DNA from: Oscillospiraceae bacterium
Lineage (GTDB): Bacteria > Bacillota > Clostridia > Oscillospirales > Acutalibacteraceae
Assembly: GCA_022487055.1 (NCBI GenBank)
Contig: JAKVJJ010000001.1
Span: 1-64,000 of the forward strand
Direction: 5' to 3'
Length of the DNA stretch: 64,000 nucleotides
Program-made: the position numbers and the translations under genes
The notes under the pieces: model-generated
What the model was told of the DNA's origin: nothing
The model's input: only the letters and a program-made list of their open reading frames with translations
Database searches by the model: none
Part shown: positions 21,263-35,100 of the stretch, in pieces
Layout of the letters: each line of letters starts with the position of its first letter
Numbering within the stretch: position 1 is the stretch's first letter

Positions 21263-21478
21263 ATGAATAGAGAAATAATAACTATTAAAACCGAATTTAT
21301 CCGGCTGGATGCCCTGCTGAAAGTCGCGGGCGCTGTGGACACCGGCGGCCGTGCCAAATATGTGATTCAGGGCGGAGAAGTGCAGGTGAATGGTGAAGTT
21401 TGCACAATGCGCGGAAAAAAGCTTCGTCCGGGTGATACCGTTGATTATAATGGCCGTGCATTTGAGGTGGCAGGGTGA
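21263..21478 (+). CDS. yaaA: S4-domain RNA-binding protein (YaaA-type)
   Basis: [46 protein letters not shown]; position between dnaN and recF. Confidence 0.88.
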   Translation: MNREIITIKTEFIRLDALLKVAGAVDTGGRAKYVIQGGEVQVNGEVCTMRGKKLRPGDTVDYNGRAFEVAG

Positions 21479-22554
21479 GAATCCTTTCTCTGCACTGCCG
21501 CGGTTACCGAAATCTGCAGGATGTGTTCTTTGAGCCGGGGCCAGATGTCAATGTTATCTGGGGACAGAACGCACAAGGCAAAACTAACCTGCTGGAGGCA
21601 TTGTGGCTGTTTACAGGCGGAAGAAGTTTTCGTGGAACAAAAGACAGCGAACTCGTGATGCACGGCACTGACAAGGCGGAACTGGAACTGTGCTTTTTCA
21701 GTGAGGAACGGGAACAGACGGCGGCAGTATCGATAGCAGACGGCAGACGGAAGGCGGAACTCAACGGTATTCCTCTCCCTTCTCCCGGCAGATTGGTCGG
21801 GCATATCGGTGCGGTTATCTTTTCGCCGGAGCACGTTGCCCTGGTTCGCGGTGGCCCTGCTGACCGGCGTGTCTTTCTGGATGCGGCGCTGTGTCAGATT
21901 CATCCCGGCTATGTTCGGCTGCTAAACCGCTATCAGCACACCTTGTCCCAGAGAAATGCCCTGCTCAAGGATATTCCCCGTCACCGGGAGCTTGAGGATA
22001 CCCTGCCCATCTGGGATGCCCGTCTGGTCAGTGACGGGGAAATGATCGTAAGGGAGCGCCGCAAATATTTGGAGTGTTTAGCGCAGAAAGCTGCCAAAAT
22101 CTATGACGGACTGAGCCGCGGACAGGAAAAGCTGAGTCTTTCCTACCTATGTACGGCAAATGACTTTTCCTCGTCTCTGCGGCAGGAGCGTGAACGGGAT
22201 ATTCGGCAGGGTTTTACTGGAACCGGACCGCATAGAGATGATATGGAGATTCTGTTGGACGGCTGTGCGGCACGTTCCTGTGGTTCTCAGGGGCAGAAGC
22301 GCAGCATTGTGCTTTCCCTCAAATTGGCGGAAGCAAAAATGTTGGAAGCAGTCAGCAAAGAAAAACCGGCGGTTCTGCTTGACGATGTGCTGAGTGAACT
22401 GGATAACAGCCGTCAGGATTATCTGCTGAATCATCTCAGCGGATGTCAGGTGTTCATTACCTGCTGTGAACCGGCGCAAGTACAGCTTCTGCAGGTTGGA
22501 AAGTTGTTTCATACAGAAGCGGGAACGGTCATTCCCGGTGCCCCGGAGGAGTGA
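21475..22554 (+). CDS. recF: DNA replication/repair protein RecF
   Basis: Walker [17 protein letters not shown]; signature [20 protein letters not shown] start. Confidence 0.93.
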   Translation: MRILSLHCRGYRNLQDVFFEPGPDVNVIWGQNAQGKTNLLEALWLFTGGRSFRGTKDSELVMHGTDKAELELCFFSEEREQTAAVSIADGRRKAELNGIPLPSPGRLVGHIGAVIFSPEHVALVRGGPADRRVFLDAALCQIHPGYVRLLNRYQHTLSQRNALLKDIPRHRELEDTLPIWDARLVSDGEMIVRERRKYLECLAQKAAKIYDGLSRGQEKLSLSYLCTANDFSSSLRQERERDIRQGFTGTGPHRDDMEILLDGCAARSCGSQGQKRSIVLSLKLAEAKMLEAVSKEKPAVLLDDVLSELDNSRQDYLLNHLSGCQVFITCCEPAQVQLLQVGKLFHTEAGTVIPGAPEE

Positions 22555-22567
22555 AAGGAGAGCAGCC

Positions 22568-22867
22568 ATGTATCTGCATCTTGGTCAGGAAACGGTGATA
22601 CGCAGTGAAGAAATCATTGGTATTTTTGATATGGAAACTTCCACACTCGGCCCGTCAACCCGCGGCTATCTCTCCAAAAGTGAGCGGGAAGGACATGTGG
22701 TGAATGTTTCCCTGGAAATGCCGAAAAGTTTTGTCCTCTGCCGCACACCCGGCGGAAAAGAAACCGTTTATATTACGCAAATCAGTTCCTCCACCCTGCT
22801 CAAGCGCGCCGGATTTATGGAGGGACTTCGGAACGTGAACAATGAAAAACAGGAGCGGATGAGATGA
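22568..22867 (+). CDS. remB: DUF370 / extracellular matrix regulator RemB-like protein
   Basis: MYLHLGQETVIRSEEIIGIFDMETST...VYITQISSSTLLKRAGF; position between recF and gyrB. Confidence 0.82.
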   Translation: MYLHLGQETVIRSEEIIGIFDMETSTLGPSTRGYLSKSEREGHVVNVSLEMPKSFVLCRTPGGKETVYITQISSSTLLKRAGFMEGLRNVNNEKQERMR

Positions 22868-23595
22868 AAAAGACGCGATATCCAAAGTGCCCGTACTGTG
22901 GAAAAAAGCTGAATCCTCTGCTGGCGTTTCGGCTGAAAAGTGAGGGGGAATACCGCTGTACCAAATGCAGCGGCATTTCCAATATTGAATTGAACCCTGC
23001 TATTTACAAGCTGGCGGTGAGCATGGTGCTGGCATCTGCTGTGATTTTTCTGCTGGAGGAACTGTTGGTGCGCCGCTTTACCTGGTATATGCCCTTGTTC
23101 TTGCTAGTGCCTTTCTTGATTTTTTATATCCTGTGTCCGCGCTTTCTGGAGCTGAAGCGTCCGGTCATCCGCCGCAAAAAAATGGAGCGGCGTGTGCCAA
23201 ACAGCGTAACCGGAGGGGTTCCTTATGGGCCGCCTCATATGGACGATCCGACTGTTTATGTGCCTTCCCCTTACGGTAAGGCAATCATTCAGCCTGAGCG
23301 GCCAGAAGAACAGGATGAGGCAGCGAATGAGCCTACCATACAGGTTGACTCCATTTCTCACAGCGGAGCAATGCCGGGTGTGCTTCGTCCTGTACCACCG
23401 CAGTCCCTTGAGCCAAAGCAAGCACCAGCCGCAGGCCATTACGCATTGAAGCGGTCTTTGGAACAACTGGAGGAGGATATCGGCGAAAATGCTCAGCCTG
23501 TCTTTTACGGCCGCCCGCAGCGGGAAAAGCCACAGGCTACTTACCATAATTACCGTGCGCCGCTGGATGACTCACGAGGAGGAAGAAATGCGTAA
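22864..23595 (+). CDS. Zinc-ribbon protein with two TM segments and a long hydrophilic tail, unknown function
   Basis: CPYCGKKLNPLLAFRLKSEGEYRCTKC followed by two hydrophobic helices. Confidence 0.75.
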   Translation: MKKTRYPKCPYCGKKLNPLLAFRLKSEGEYRCTKCSGISNIELNPAIYKLAVSMVLASAVIFLLEELLVRRFTWYMPLFLLVPFLIFYILCPRFLELKRPVIRRKKMERRVPNSVTGGVPYGPPHMDDPTVYVPSPYGKAIIQPERPEEQDEAANEPTIQVDSISHSGAMPGVLRPVPPQSLEPKQAPAAGHYALKRSLEQLEEDIGENAQPVFYGRPQREKPQATYHNYRAPLDDSRGGRNA

Positions 23596-23890
23596 GGATA
23601 AATCCTGCTGTCCATGGTGCGGTGCGCATTTTACCCAAAAGGAAAAACGTAGCCTGCTGAAACAAGGCGCTTCCAGTTGTCCTGTATGCAGCAATCAAAT
23701 ATATGCTAGACACAGCGGCAGACGGATGCTGACGGCCGGTTTGCTTGCGGTGGGCCTTTGTGCGTCGGATTTCGGTTTGCTGCTGTTGGAACTACCGCTG
23801 GTACTTATTTGGTGCATCACAGCGGTGTGTGTGGCGGTGCTGTGGTGTCTGCGTGGATGCACTGTGATATTTTCCACACAATCTAACTGA
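23588..23890 (+). CDS. Small zinc-ribbon protein with two TM segments, unknown function
   Basis: MRKDKSCCPWCGAHFTQKEKRSLLKQGASSCPVCSNQ plus two hydrophobic helices; overlaps the preceding CDS. Confidence 0.72.
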   Translation: MRKDKSCCPWCGAHFTQKEKRSLLKQGASSCPVCSNQIYARHSGRRMLTAGLLAVGLCASDFGLLLLELPLVLIWCITAVCVAVLWCLRGCTVIFSTQSN

Positions 23891-23994
23891 TAAAAATACT
23901 GTGAGAAGCAGATGACATAAAGAAACTGCCGCGCTGCGTGCGCGGACGGAAAAATTGGGAGCGTGCTGAAACTGCCGCGCGGCTCTCTCTGTAG

Positions 23995-25944
<1,950 letters not shown>

Positions 25945-26116
25945 CGGCTGCCAAAAAGGCGGCAGGTATTTTCATTCCTTATGAAATCTGGTATAATAAA
26001 AAGAGAAACAATAGGAAACAGCGTGCAGTGGTTTGCGGTGAAGATGCAGACCGCAGTGCGGCGAATCGGCAGGCCGCAAAAGAAGCGGTTGCCGGCAAAA
26101 AGGAGTTTATTGCAGA

Positions 26117-26779
26117 ATGAGCAACAAGCAAACCGGGGAAGAAACTGTGAAACCTCCGGAACCGGAGGGACAGCAAGACGACGATGGCACCATCCGATGG
26201 GACGGCAGTGAAACCGAGATGGTTGCGGATGACGATGCGGAAGAATTCGAGGAAACAAAGACGGCAGTAAAAATCAGCTATACCCTGACGCAGGAAGAAA
26301 TCAGCCGCGCCCTTCACCAGATTGGCTTGCCGCAGAAACGCAGTGCAGTACTCACGGTGCTGGCTGTGCTGTCTTTCCTTGCGGCTGCCGCTGATTTTAC
26401 CGTTTTCGGTGTGCGTGGAATGGCCGCCGCCGCAATTTTCGGTGCTGTTTTTTCGGTACTGGGTGTCTGTATTCTTGTGGTGCCGTGGCTGTTTATCCGC
26501 AAACACGCTAAGCAAGAAAGCGACCTTCAGGGTTATACTTTAAAGATTTACCCCGATATGATAGAAGGCGAGCACGCTGGCCGGAATTTTGAAATTCCGC
26601 TGGATGGCACGGTTCCCTGTAAGTTTTATCAGGGACTGGCGATTCTTCACTGCCGGCAGGCCGGAAACGCACAGGACAGCGGTGTGCTGATTTTTCCGCT
26701 GCGAAGCGTTGAGCCGGGTGTGCTGGCAGATGTGGAGGCCATCCTCCGCTCCGGCACTGCCTGGGTGAGTGCGGAATAA
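26117..26779 (+). CDS. Membrane protein, unknown function (YcxB-like C-terminus suspected)
   Basis: Acidic N-terminus, two hydrophobic segments, beta-rich C-terminal region; between gyrB and gyrA. Confidence 0.65.
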   Translation: MSNKQTGEETVKPPEPEGQQDDDGTIRWDGSETEMVADDDAEEFEETKTAVKISYTLTQEEISRALHQIGLPQKRSAVLTVLAVLSFLAAAADFTVFGVRGMAAAAIFGAVFSVLGVCILVVPWLFIRKHAKQESDLQGYTLKIYPDMIEGEHAGRNFEIPLDGTVPCKFYQGLAILHCRQAGNAQDSGVLIFPLRSVEPGVLADVEAILRSGTAWVSAE

Positions 26780-26902
26780 CTTGCAGCTTTCGCCTATTGA
26801 CGACATTCTGCTACATAAAGTGCAGTTGATTTAGGATCGCGGCGGGCACAAAGCCCGTTTACCAGCGGCGGGGTAACATCCCCGCAGGAGGTTTTTCCTT
26901 TT

Positions 26903-29446
26903 ATGGATGAAATACAAAATGAACGGAAAGAAAGAATCATTGACGTGGATTTGGAGGATGAAGTTCAAAAATCCTTCATGGCATACTCCATGTCGGTCAT
27001 TGTGCAGCGTGCTCTGCCGGATGTGCGTGACGGACTGAAGCCGGTGCATCGCCGTATTCTTTATGCAATGTATGAAGATAACATCACACCGGATAAGCCC
27101 TATAAAAAGTGCGCAACCACAGTCGGTGACGTGCTGGGCCGCTATCATCCGCACGGCGATGCTTCGGTGTATGATGCACTGGTGCGTCTGGCACAGGACT
27201 TTTCCATGCGCTACATGCTGATTGACGGACACGGCAACTTTGGCTCTGTCGACGGCGATCCGCCTGCTGCTTATCGTTACACGGAATCCCGTATGAGTAA
27301 GCTGGCAGTGGAAATGCTGCAGGATATTGACAAAGAAACTGTCGATTTTGGCCCGAACTTTGATGACAGCCGAAAAGAACCCAAAGTTCTGCCCAGCCAT
27401 TTTCCAAATCTGCTCGTCAATGGTTCCAGCGGTATCGCAGTCGGCATGGCCACCAATATTCCGCCGCACAACCTCGGTGAAATTATTGACGGTGTGTGCG
27501 CCTTAATTGATAATCCTGACATTGACCTGGATGGACTCATGCAGTACATCAAGGGGCCGGATTTCCCGACTTCCGGTATTATTATGGGCCGTGCGGGCAT
27601 CCGTGCCGCCTATGCAACCGGCAAAGGACGCATTACGGTGCGTGCGCGTGCGGAAATTGTGGAAGAAAAGAACGGGCGCTTCAGCATTGTGGTGACGGAA
27701 CTGCCCTATCAGGTAAATAAAGCACGCTTGATTGAAAATATTGCGGACCTTGTGAAAGACAAGCGAATTGAGGGTATCTCCAATATTGAAGACCACTCTG
27801 ACCGCAACGGAATGCACATTCTCATTTCCATCAAGCGTGACGCTTCTCCACAGATTGTGCTGAATCAGCTATATTCCTATACACAGCTTCAGTCGACTTT
27901 CAGCGTGAATATGCTGGCAATCGTCGGTGCGCATGGAGAATACGGCGGTGAACCGAAGCTGCTGACACTCAAACAGATTCTGGAGCAGTATGTTGCATTC
28001 CAGAAAGAAGTAGTTACCCGCCGCACAACGTTTGACCTGAATAAAGCACTTGCACGTGCCCATATTCTGGAAGGACTCAAAATTGCAGTCGACAATATCG
28101 ACGAAATCATTTCGATTATCCGTTCCAGCAAAGACCGTGCCTCTGCCCGTGCGCGCATGACTGAGCGCTTTGGACTGGATGATATTCAGACACAGGCAAT
28201 CGTGCAGATGCCTTTGGGTGCTCTGACCGGTTTGGAGCGGAAAAAGCTGGAGGATGAACTGGCGGCAATCGAGACGAAGGTGGCAGACCTGCGCGACATC
28301 CTTGCCCATGAGGAACGTGTGCTGTCCATTATCAAGGAGGACGCACAGAATGTTAAGAAGAAATTTTCCGATGAGCGCCGCACGGAAATTGTGGCTGTCT
28401 CCGGAGAAGTTGACATTGAGGACCTGATCCCAGAAGAGGAATGTGTACTGACTCTGACAAACTTTGGTTATGTCAAGCGCCTTTCCGCGGATACCTATCA
28501 CACACAGAACCGTGGCGGACGCGGTATCAGTGCCATGACCCGCCGTGAGGAGGACTGCACCAGTGAGATGTTTGTCTGCGGCAGCCACGATTATGTGCTG
28601 TTCTTTACAAATTTCGGTCGGGTCTATCGGCTGAAGTGCTATGAGATACCGGAAGGCAGCCGCACCAGCAAAGGTGTGAATATCGCAAATCTCCTGCCAA
28701 TTTCACAGGATGAGAGCGTTACCTCTATGATTCGTGTGCCGGAATTTGACGAGGAAAGCTACTTATGTATGGTCACGCGTTCCGGCATTATCAAGCGGAC
28801 ACTTCTTTCTGCCTATCATACAGCCCGCAAAGGCGGTGTGATTGCGATTGATTTGGATGACGGCGACGAATTGTGCTGGGTGCGCATGACCAGCGGAGAA
28901 GATGAGCTGTTGGTTGCTACACATCTTGGCATGGCAATCCGCTTCAGTGAAATGGATGTCCGTCCGACCGGCAGAACGGCACGCGGCGTTAAAGCAATTA
29001 CGCTGAAGGATAGCGACTATGTGGTCGGCATGAGTACCCTGCGTGACGGCGGTCGTGTGTTGACAGTCAGTGAAACAGGTTACGGTCGTCTTTCTCTGAT
29101 TGAAAACTACCGTATCCAGAATCGCGGCGGCAAAGGGTTGCTCAATTATCATGTTGACAAATATGGATGTATTGCGGGCATTAAGGTCGTGGATATGACA
29201 GATGACGTCATTTTGATTTCTCAGGACGGCATTCTGATTCGTATTCCGGCAAGTTCTATCAGCATCTGCAGGCGTCCAAGCAAAGGCGTGAAGGTCATGC
29301 GTCTGCAAAAAAGCGACAAGGTAATCACTCTGGCACGCACAGACCATGAGGACGAAGAAGCAACGGATGCATTGCCGGAGGACGACGGCAATCCGGAAGA
29401 AGGCGCTGACGAGGATGTTACAGCGGAGGATAAATCGGATGAATAA
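26903..29446 (+). CDS. gyrA: DNA gyrase subunit A
   Basis: [28 protein letters not shown]; active site [14 protein letters not shown]. Confidence 0.97.
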   Translation: MDEIQNERKERIIDVDLEDEVQKSFMAYSMSVIVQRALPDVRDGLKPVHRRILYAMYEDNITPDKPYKKCATTVGDVLGRYHPHGDASVYDALVRLAQDFSMRYMLIDGHGNFGSVDGDPPAAYRYTESRMSKLAVEMLQDIDKETVDFGPNFDDSRKEPKVLPSHFPNLLVNGSSGIAVGMATNIPPHNLGEIIDGVCALIDNPDIDLDGLMQYIKGPDFPTSGIIMGRAGIRAAYATGKGRITVRARAEIVEEKNGRFSIVVTELPYQVNKARLIENIADLVKDKRIEGISNIEDHSDRNGMHILISIKRDASPQIVLNQLYSYTQLQSTFSVNMLAIVGAHGEYGGEPKLLTLKQILEQYVAFQKEVVTRRTTFDLNKALARAHILEGLKIAVDNIDEIISIIRSSKDRASARARMTERFGLDDIQTQAIVQMPLGALTGLERKKLEDELAAIETKVADLRDILAHEERVLSIIKEDAQNVKKKFSDERRTEIVAVSGEVDIEDLIPEEECVLTLTNFGYVKRLSADTYHTQNRGGRGISAMTRREEDCTSEMFVCGSHDYVLFFTNFGRVYRLKCYEIPEGSRTSKGVNIANLLPISQDESVTSMIRVPEFDEESYLCMVTRSGIIKRTLLSAYHTARKGGVIAIDLDDGDELCWVRMTSGEDELLVATHLGMAIRFSEMDVRPTGRTARGVKAITLKDSDYVVGMSTLRDGGRVLTVSETGYGRLSLIENYRIQNRGGKGLLNYHVDKYGCIAGIKVVDMTDDVILISQDGILIRIPASSISICRRPSKGVKVMRLQKSDKVITLARTDHEDEEATDALPEDDGNPEEGADEDVTAEDKSDE

Positions 29447-30098
29447 CCATCACCCAAGCAATAATAAGTGGCTTGCTCTTGTTTTGTGCCTGTGTGTCGC
29501 CGCTGTCACAGCGGGATGCGGACAAAAAAATGCAGAGGTATCTTCTTCCTCTGCTACACAGTCGGAGGCCAGCTCATCGGTGGAGGAGTCCAGTGGAACG
29601 GCACAGTCTGCTGGTGTGGCTTCAGGTGCATCTCAGTCAGTGGAGAGTGCGGTTTCCAAATCAGCCGCCATTGGAGAAACTCCGGCCAGCGGCGCGGTGT
29701 CCTCTGCACCCACAAAGGACGCCGCATTCAACAAAAAATGGACGGCTAATCCCATTGATGCGGCTTTCAGCAAGGCAGAGGACGCAGCAGACTCCACCAG
29801 TAAGATTGTGAAGATGTACAGCGACTTTACGGATAGATGGCAGCAGGAAATTGCCGCGGCTTATGACCGGTTGATGACCGTGAGCGGCAATGATGCAGCG
29901 CTGAAAAATGAGCAGACCACATGGGTGAACGGCAAAGAAGAATCCATCAAAAAAATAAAGGATTCTGTTGCATCCGGCAGCAACGGTGCGGCGATTGCTG
30001 TGGCAAATAAGACCATGCAGTTTTATCGCGGCCGTGCCCAGCAGATTTACTATGAAATCTATAAGTATGATCCGAATTTTTCATTTTCAAGTAACTGA
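29439..30098 (+). CDS. Putative lipoprotein, Ser/Ala/Val-rich linker
   Basis: [29 protein letters not shown] lipobox; start overlaps gyrA stop. Confidence 0.75.
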   Translation: MNNHHPSNNKWLALVLCLCVAAVTAGCGQKNAEVSSSSATQSEASSSVEESSGTAQSAGVASGASQSVESAVSKSAAIGETPASGAVSSAPTKDAAFNKKWTANPIDAAFSKAEDAADSTSKIVKMYSDFTDRWQQEIAAAYDRLMTVSGNDAALKNEQTTWVNGKEESIKKIKDSVASGSNGAAIAVANKTMQFYRGRAQQIYYEIYKYDPNFSFSSN

Positions 30099-30117
30099 CA
30101 CCATCGGAGGAATACAA

Positions 30118-30663
30118 ATGAAGCTGACCGAAAAAACGATGGAACAGAATTTTGTTTATCATGGGCGTGTCCTGCAAATGCACGTTGACAAAGTGCAGCT
30201 GGAGGATGGACACATGTCCACCCGTGAGTGTGTAGACCATCCGGGCGGTGTCAGCGTAGCGGCTTTAACAGCGGATAACCGCATTTTAATGGTGCGGCAG
30301 TTTCGCTATCCCTATGGCGAAGTGGTGCTGGAAACACCGGCCGGCAAACTGGAGCCTGGCGAAAATCCATTGGAAGCCTGCAAGAGAGAACAGCAGGAAG
30401 AAACCGGCACCACAGCGGAAAAGTATATTCCCCTGTGTGTGCTGTATCCCTCCCCCGGCTACACCAATGAGAAGCTGCATTTGTATGCCTGCCGCATTAC
30501 CGCACAGGGCAACCAGCATCTGGATGAGGATGAGTTTCTGGAAGTGGAGCGCATTCCACTGAAACAGGCGGTTCAGATGGTTGAGACCGGTGAGATACCG
30601 GATGCAAAGTCACAGGTCTTGATTCTGCGTGCCAATCAACTGGTACAGGATGGAAAGCTGTAA
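30118..30663 (+). CDS. NUDIX hydrolase (ADP-ribose pyrophosphatase-like)
   Basis: Nudix box ETPAGKLEPGENPLEACKREQQEETGTTAEK. Confidence 0.88.
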   Translation: MKLTEKTMEQNFVYHGRVLQMHVDKVQLEDGHMSTRECVDHPGGVSVAALTADNRILMVRQFRYPYGEVVLETPAGKLEPGENPLEACKREQQEETGTTAEKYIPLCVLYPSPGYTNEKLHLYACRITAQGNQHLDEDEFLEVERIPLKQAVQMVETGEIPDAKSQVLILRANQLVQDGKL

Positions 30664-30700
30664 ACTTACTTAAAACCCCTCATTTATCTTGTTTTAAACG

Positions 30701-30753
30701 GCACCCCATTTGTTGGACAGTATGATATACTGAAAACAAATGGGGTGCTTTTT
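30701..30753 (+). terminator. Rho-independent terminator
   Basis: gcaccccatttgtt...aacaaatggggtgc then ttttt. Confidence 0.75.
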
Positions 30754-30759
30754 ATATAG

Positions 30760-30797
30760 AAAAGGCACAGCCCTCACATGAGAAGGCTGTGCCTTTT
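30760..30797 (-). terminator. Terminator (probably bidirectional)
   Basis: aaaaggcacagcc...ggctgtgcctttt inverted repeat. Confidence 0.7.
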
Positions 30798-30809
30798 GCG
30801 GTTTATGAT

Positions 30810-32021
30810 TTATTTTTTGGAAGAAGCTGAAACTGTGCTGGAAGCCGCCGCCGAAGATGCTGCGCTGGATGCTGCGCTGGATGCTGCGCTGGAAGAAGCG
30901 GTGCTTGCAGTTTTGCTTGGGACTGCAGAGGAAGCGGAACTTGTCGGTGCCGTGTAGAACAAATCAGAAGTGAACTGCTTGGTCACTTTGTCATTCCATG
31001 TGGCACCCTTATAGGATTTTACTTCATTCCCCATATCCTTGATGAACTGATCGCCCTTTTGTGCATAGAGCAGCTTGAAGCGGTCAGAGTCGTTTTTCAG
31101 ATATTCCGTTGTCTTTTTGGTGATGTCATTTTTCGTTACCAGAACGTAATAATAAGAGGAAACCTCTAACAGACGAGTTTCGCCTGCTTTCATTTCTTTC
31201 ACAGCCTTGACCATGTCAGCCGGCAGAGAAGATGTAACGGTGGTGGAAGACATATCCTCTGTCAGATTCTGATAGCTGTCTGTGGCACTGTGGGCTTTTG
31301 CATAGGCCGCGCTGGCTTCCTTCACGGTCATGGTGCCCTTTTGAATCTTTGTCAGGTAGCCGTCCATCTCTTTTTTCAGCGCTGCCTTTTCTTTGTCGGT
31401 CAGCGGTGTGGAGGAAGCGGAAGAAGTGCTGCTTGCGGAAGATGCAGTTTTTGTCAGTGGAGCATAAGTGAAATCGATATCCGAATAATTCTTTTCAAAG
31501 TAGGACTTTAGTTCACTGTCCGGAATTGCCTTGCTGCCGCCGTTGCCATAAGTCCCTTGGAACACTTTGCGCAGCATATAGGCATATTCCGCATAAGCAA
31601 GCCGGAAAGAGGATTCGGAAACATTTTTGCCCTTCAGTACAGAGGAAAACTGCTGTGCCCAGGCATTGTCGGCGGTCTGCTTAATGGCTGAATTTTCTTC
31701 AGCGGAGAAGGACAGATTCATCGCCTTCATCTTGTCTTTCAGCAACAGAACCTCATTGGTCAGTTCCTTGGCACGGTCATTTGCCCAAGTCATGGCGTCT
31801 TTATTTTCAATCTTAGCTTTCTTCATGTCCGCGGTGCCGGTGGTTTTGCTTTGGGCTTCGCTGTAAGCATTGTAAAGCTCATAAATATAAACGCCGGTTG
31901 GCAGTGTGGTGGTGCTGTTTTTGGCACACCATGAGTCATCGCCGCCGACAGTGCAGCCAGCAGCTCCGCCGATGACCAGAGCGCAGGCCAGGACACCGGC
32001 TGTGAATTTTTTCAGTTTCAT
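30810..32021 (-). CDS. PrsA/SurA-type lipoprotein with Ser/Ala repeat tail
   Basis: MKLKKFTAGVLACALVIGGAAGC lipobox; SurA_N-like helices; repeat tail. Confidence 0.68.
   Translation of the reverse strand: MKLKKFTAGVLACALVIGGAAGCTVGGDDSWCAKNSTTTLPTGVYIYELYNAYSEAQSKTTGTADMKKAKIENKDAMTWANDRAKELTNEVLLLKDKMKAMNLSFSAEENSAIKQTADNAWAQQFSSVLKGKNVSESSFRLAYAEYAYMLRKVFQGTYGNGGSKAIPDSELKSYFEKNYSDIDFTYAPLTKTASSASSTSSASSTPLTDKEKAALKKEMDGYLTKIQKGTMTVKEASAAYAKAHSATDSYQNLTEDMSSTTVTSSLPADMVKAVKEMKAGETRLLEVSSYYYVLVTKNDITKKTTEYLKNDSDRFKLLYAQKGDQFIKDMGNEVKSYKGATWNDKVTKQFTSDLFYTAPTSSASSAVPSKTASTASSSAASSAASSAASSAAASSTVSASSKK
30856..30891 (-). repeat. 12-bp tandem repeat (3 copies) encoding Ser-Ser-Ala-Ala-type tail
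   Basis: gatgctgcgctg x3. Confidence 0.85.
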
Positions 32022-32101
32022 TCGTTTACACTCTCCGATTTTCTGTTTTCCGAAAATTTTATACAACATACAAAAAAAGAACATTCACAACTGAAATTAT
32101 A

Positions 32102-35100
32102 CTACAATGAATCAGATTTGTCCATTTCTTTCGTCTTCCTCTGTTTCGCTTTTGGCGGGGTATAGCCGGTCTGCAGCAGGTCTTTGAGCAGAGCAAGCAC
32201 GTCCTCATCCGGTTGCAGTTTTAGGTTGATATAAGGGCGGTTGCCGGCATTCACCATCACCCGCTGCGGATAACGGGCGGAGAGTTTGGCAATCCACTTC
32301 ATGTCCAGCGTTTCCTGATAAAGTTGTAGGGTACCCTGCAACTGTTTAATTTCCGTCAAGCCGCGCAGACCTGCCATATTCCGCAGCAGGGCAATCTGAA
32401 TCAATCCCTCCACGCTGGCCGGCGGGTCTCCATAGCGGTCAATTAGTTCATCGGTTACATCCATGGCGTCCTCATCATTGCGAATGTCGGCGATGCGGCG
32501 ATACATTTCAATGCGGCTATTGCTGTCACTGATGTATTCCTCCGGAATATGTGCCTGAAGCTGCAGATCCATCAGGCACTCCTTACCCTGCGACGGTGCC
32601 ATGCCCTTTTCCGTGGCAATAGCGTCACCAAGCAGTTTCAGGTACATATCATAGCCGACAGCTTCCATGTGCCCATGCTGTTCTCCGCCGAGAATATTGC
32701 CTGCGCCGCGAATTTCAAGGTCACGCATGGCAATTTTAAATCCGGAACCGAATTCGGTGAACTCCCGAATGGCGGAGAGCCGCTTCTGTGCCACTTCCGA
32801 TAACACTTTGTTTGGGGTGAAGGTGAAATATGCATAGGCGCGGCGGGTACTTCTGCCCACACGACCGCGAATCTGGTGAAGCTGAGAAAGCCCCAGCCTG
32901 TCGGCGTTGTCAATAATTAGCGTATTGGCATTCGGCACATCCACACCGGTTTCAATAATCGTTGTGCAGACCAGCACATCAATTTCATGGTCGATGAGCT
33001 GCCGCCAGACTTCGGACAGTTCCTGTTCGCTCATTTTGCCGTGACCAATGCCGATTCGTGCCTCCGGAACACGTGCCTTGAGCCTTGCGGCAGTCTGTGT
33101 GATGGAGGCAACGTCATTGTGCAGCCAGTAGACCTGACCGCCGCGCCGCAGTTCCCGCCGGACAGCATCCGCCAGAATGCCCTCATCATGTTCCAGCACA
33201 TAGGTCTGCACCGGATGGCGGTCATGCGGTGCTTCTTCCAGCACACTCATATCCCGAATGCCAGACATAGCCATATTCAGGGTACGCGGAATCGGTGTGG
33301 CAGAGAGCGTCAGCACATCCACATTATTGCACATATTTTTGAGCTTTTCCTTCTGTGCCACGCCAAAGCGCTGTTCTTCGTCAATAATCACCAGCCCGAG
33401 GCTACGGAAACGGACATCCTTGCTCACCAGGCGGTGTGTGCCGATGACCATATCCACTTCCCCACGTTTGAGCTGTTTGATAATTTCTTCCTGCTGTTTT
33501 GGTGTGCGAAAACGGGAGAGCAGTTCTATTTTTATCGGAAAACCCTCCATGCGCTGCAGGGCGGTCTGATAATGCTGCCACGCGAGAATCGTTGTGGGTA
33601 CGAGCAAGGCGCATTGCTTGCTGTCACAGATACATTTAAAGGCGGCACGCAGAGCCACTTCTGTTTTGCCGAAACCGACATCCCCGCACAGCAGCCGATC
33701 CATTGGTGCTTCCCGTTCCATATCGGCTTTGATTTCCTCCACACAGCGTAGCTGGTCATCTGTTTCATCAAATTCAAAGCGACTCTCAAAGTCCCGTTGC
33801 ATTTCGGTGTCAGGGGCAAAGGTGTGTCCCTTTGCCTGCATTCGTGCGGCATAAAGCTTAATCAGTTCCTTTGCCATGTCGCGCACAGCATGGCGGGCAC
33901 GGGTTTTGGTTTTCTGCCATTCGGTTCCGCCCAGCTTATGCAGGCGCACATTTGCGTCTTCCCGCGGACCGATGTAGCGGCTGACGAGGTCAAGCTGTGT
34001 CACCGGAACATAAAGGGTATCGCCTTTGGCGTACTTAATTTTAATATAATCCTTGATAATGCCGTGTGTTTCAATCTTATGGATGCCTTCATAAATACCG
34101 ATGCCGTGACTTTCATGTACCACATAATCGCCCACTTCCAGTTCAGAAAGAGAACTGACAGGGCTGCTGTTCTTCGGCCGTTTGGAATGATGCTGCTTTC
34201 CGGTTTGCAGCAGTTTGCCGTGGGTAATTAGCCCGAAAAACGAGCCGGGCCACTCCACGCCGGCACTCAGGGAGCCGGGAACCACTGCCACTGCACCGCG
34301 GGCAACATCCTGCGGATCGTCCGCATAATAGGCACTGATGCCCGCTGCCTGCAGATCCTGCGCGGCGGTGTGGGCACTCTTTTCATTTCCAGCCAGCACA
34401 GCGCAGGACCATTTGTTGCGCAGCATAACCTCCAAATCTTCGGTCAAAATCTGTGTGGAGCCGCCCCAGACAGAAAGCTGTCGCGCGGAAAAATTCAGCA
34501 GCAGTTTGATGGGAATCTCATAGCTGCCACGTGCAAAAGTATCCAGAAAAATGGAGTTCTGCTTTTCTATGCAGGAAAGCGCGTCTGGCCAAGTGAAGCT
34601 GAAAGCATCCAGTGAGCGGCACAAGGTTCCGTCTGCCAGATATTCCTTCAGGTCTTCATTCCAGTGGAATTGTGAAGTGCGCATTTTTTCCTTTACATTC
34701 ACAAATTCATTGACAAAAAGGAGGTCGTCTTTGCCGCAGTAATCCAGCAGGCACGCCGGCTTTTTATAGAGAAATGGCAGAAATTTGTCCATACAGGCGA
34801 GCCGGATACCTTGTTCCAGTAAATCCGCCTGCTCCTGCAGAATGGGACGTGCCACAGGTGCGTTTTTGCCGCGCAGGGATGAGGCTGTCTTTCTGATTTT
34901 TTCAATCAACACGTTTCGGTCGTCAACCAGTGCTTCGGCTGCCGGAGAAATGCACACACTGTCCGCTGGTTCCGTGCGGCGCTGTGTCTGTGCGTCAAAA
35001 TAGGAAAGAGTATCGACTTCATCTCCCCAGAATTCAATACGGACAGGCGCGTCATTTCCCGGCGGAAAGAGGTCAAGAATGCCGCCGCGTCTGGCAAATT

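Noticed and set aside
30701-30797. Two strong inverted repeats between the nudix gene and the prsA-like gene
   Set aside because: Explained by back-to-back terminators of convergent genes.
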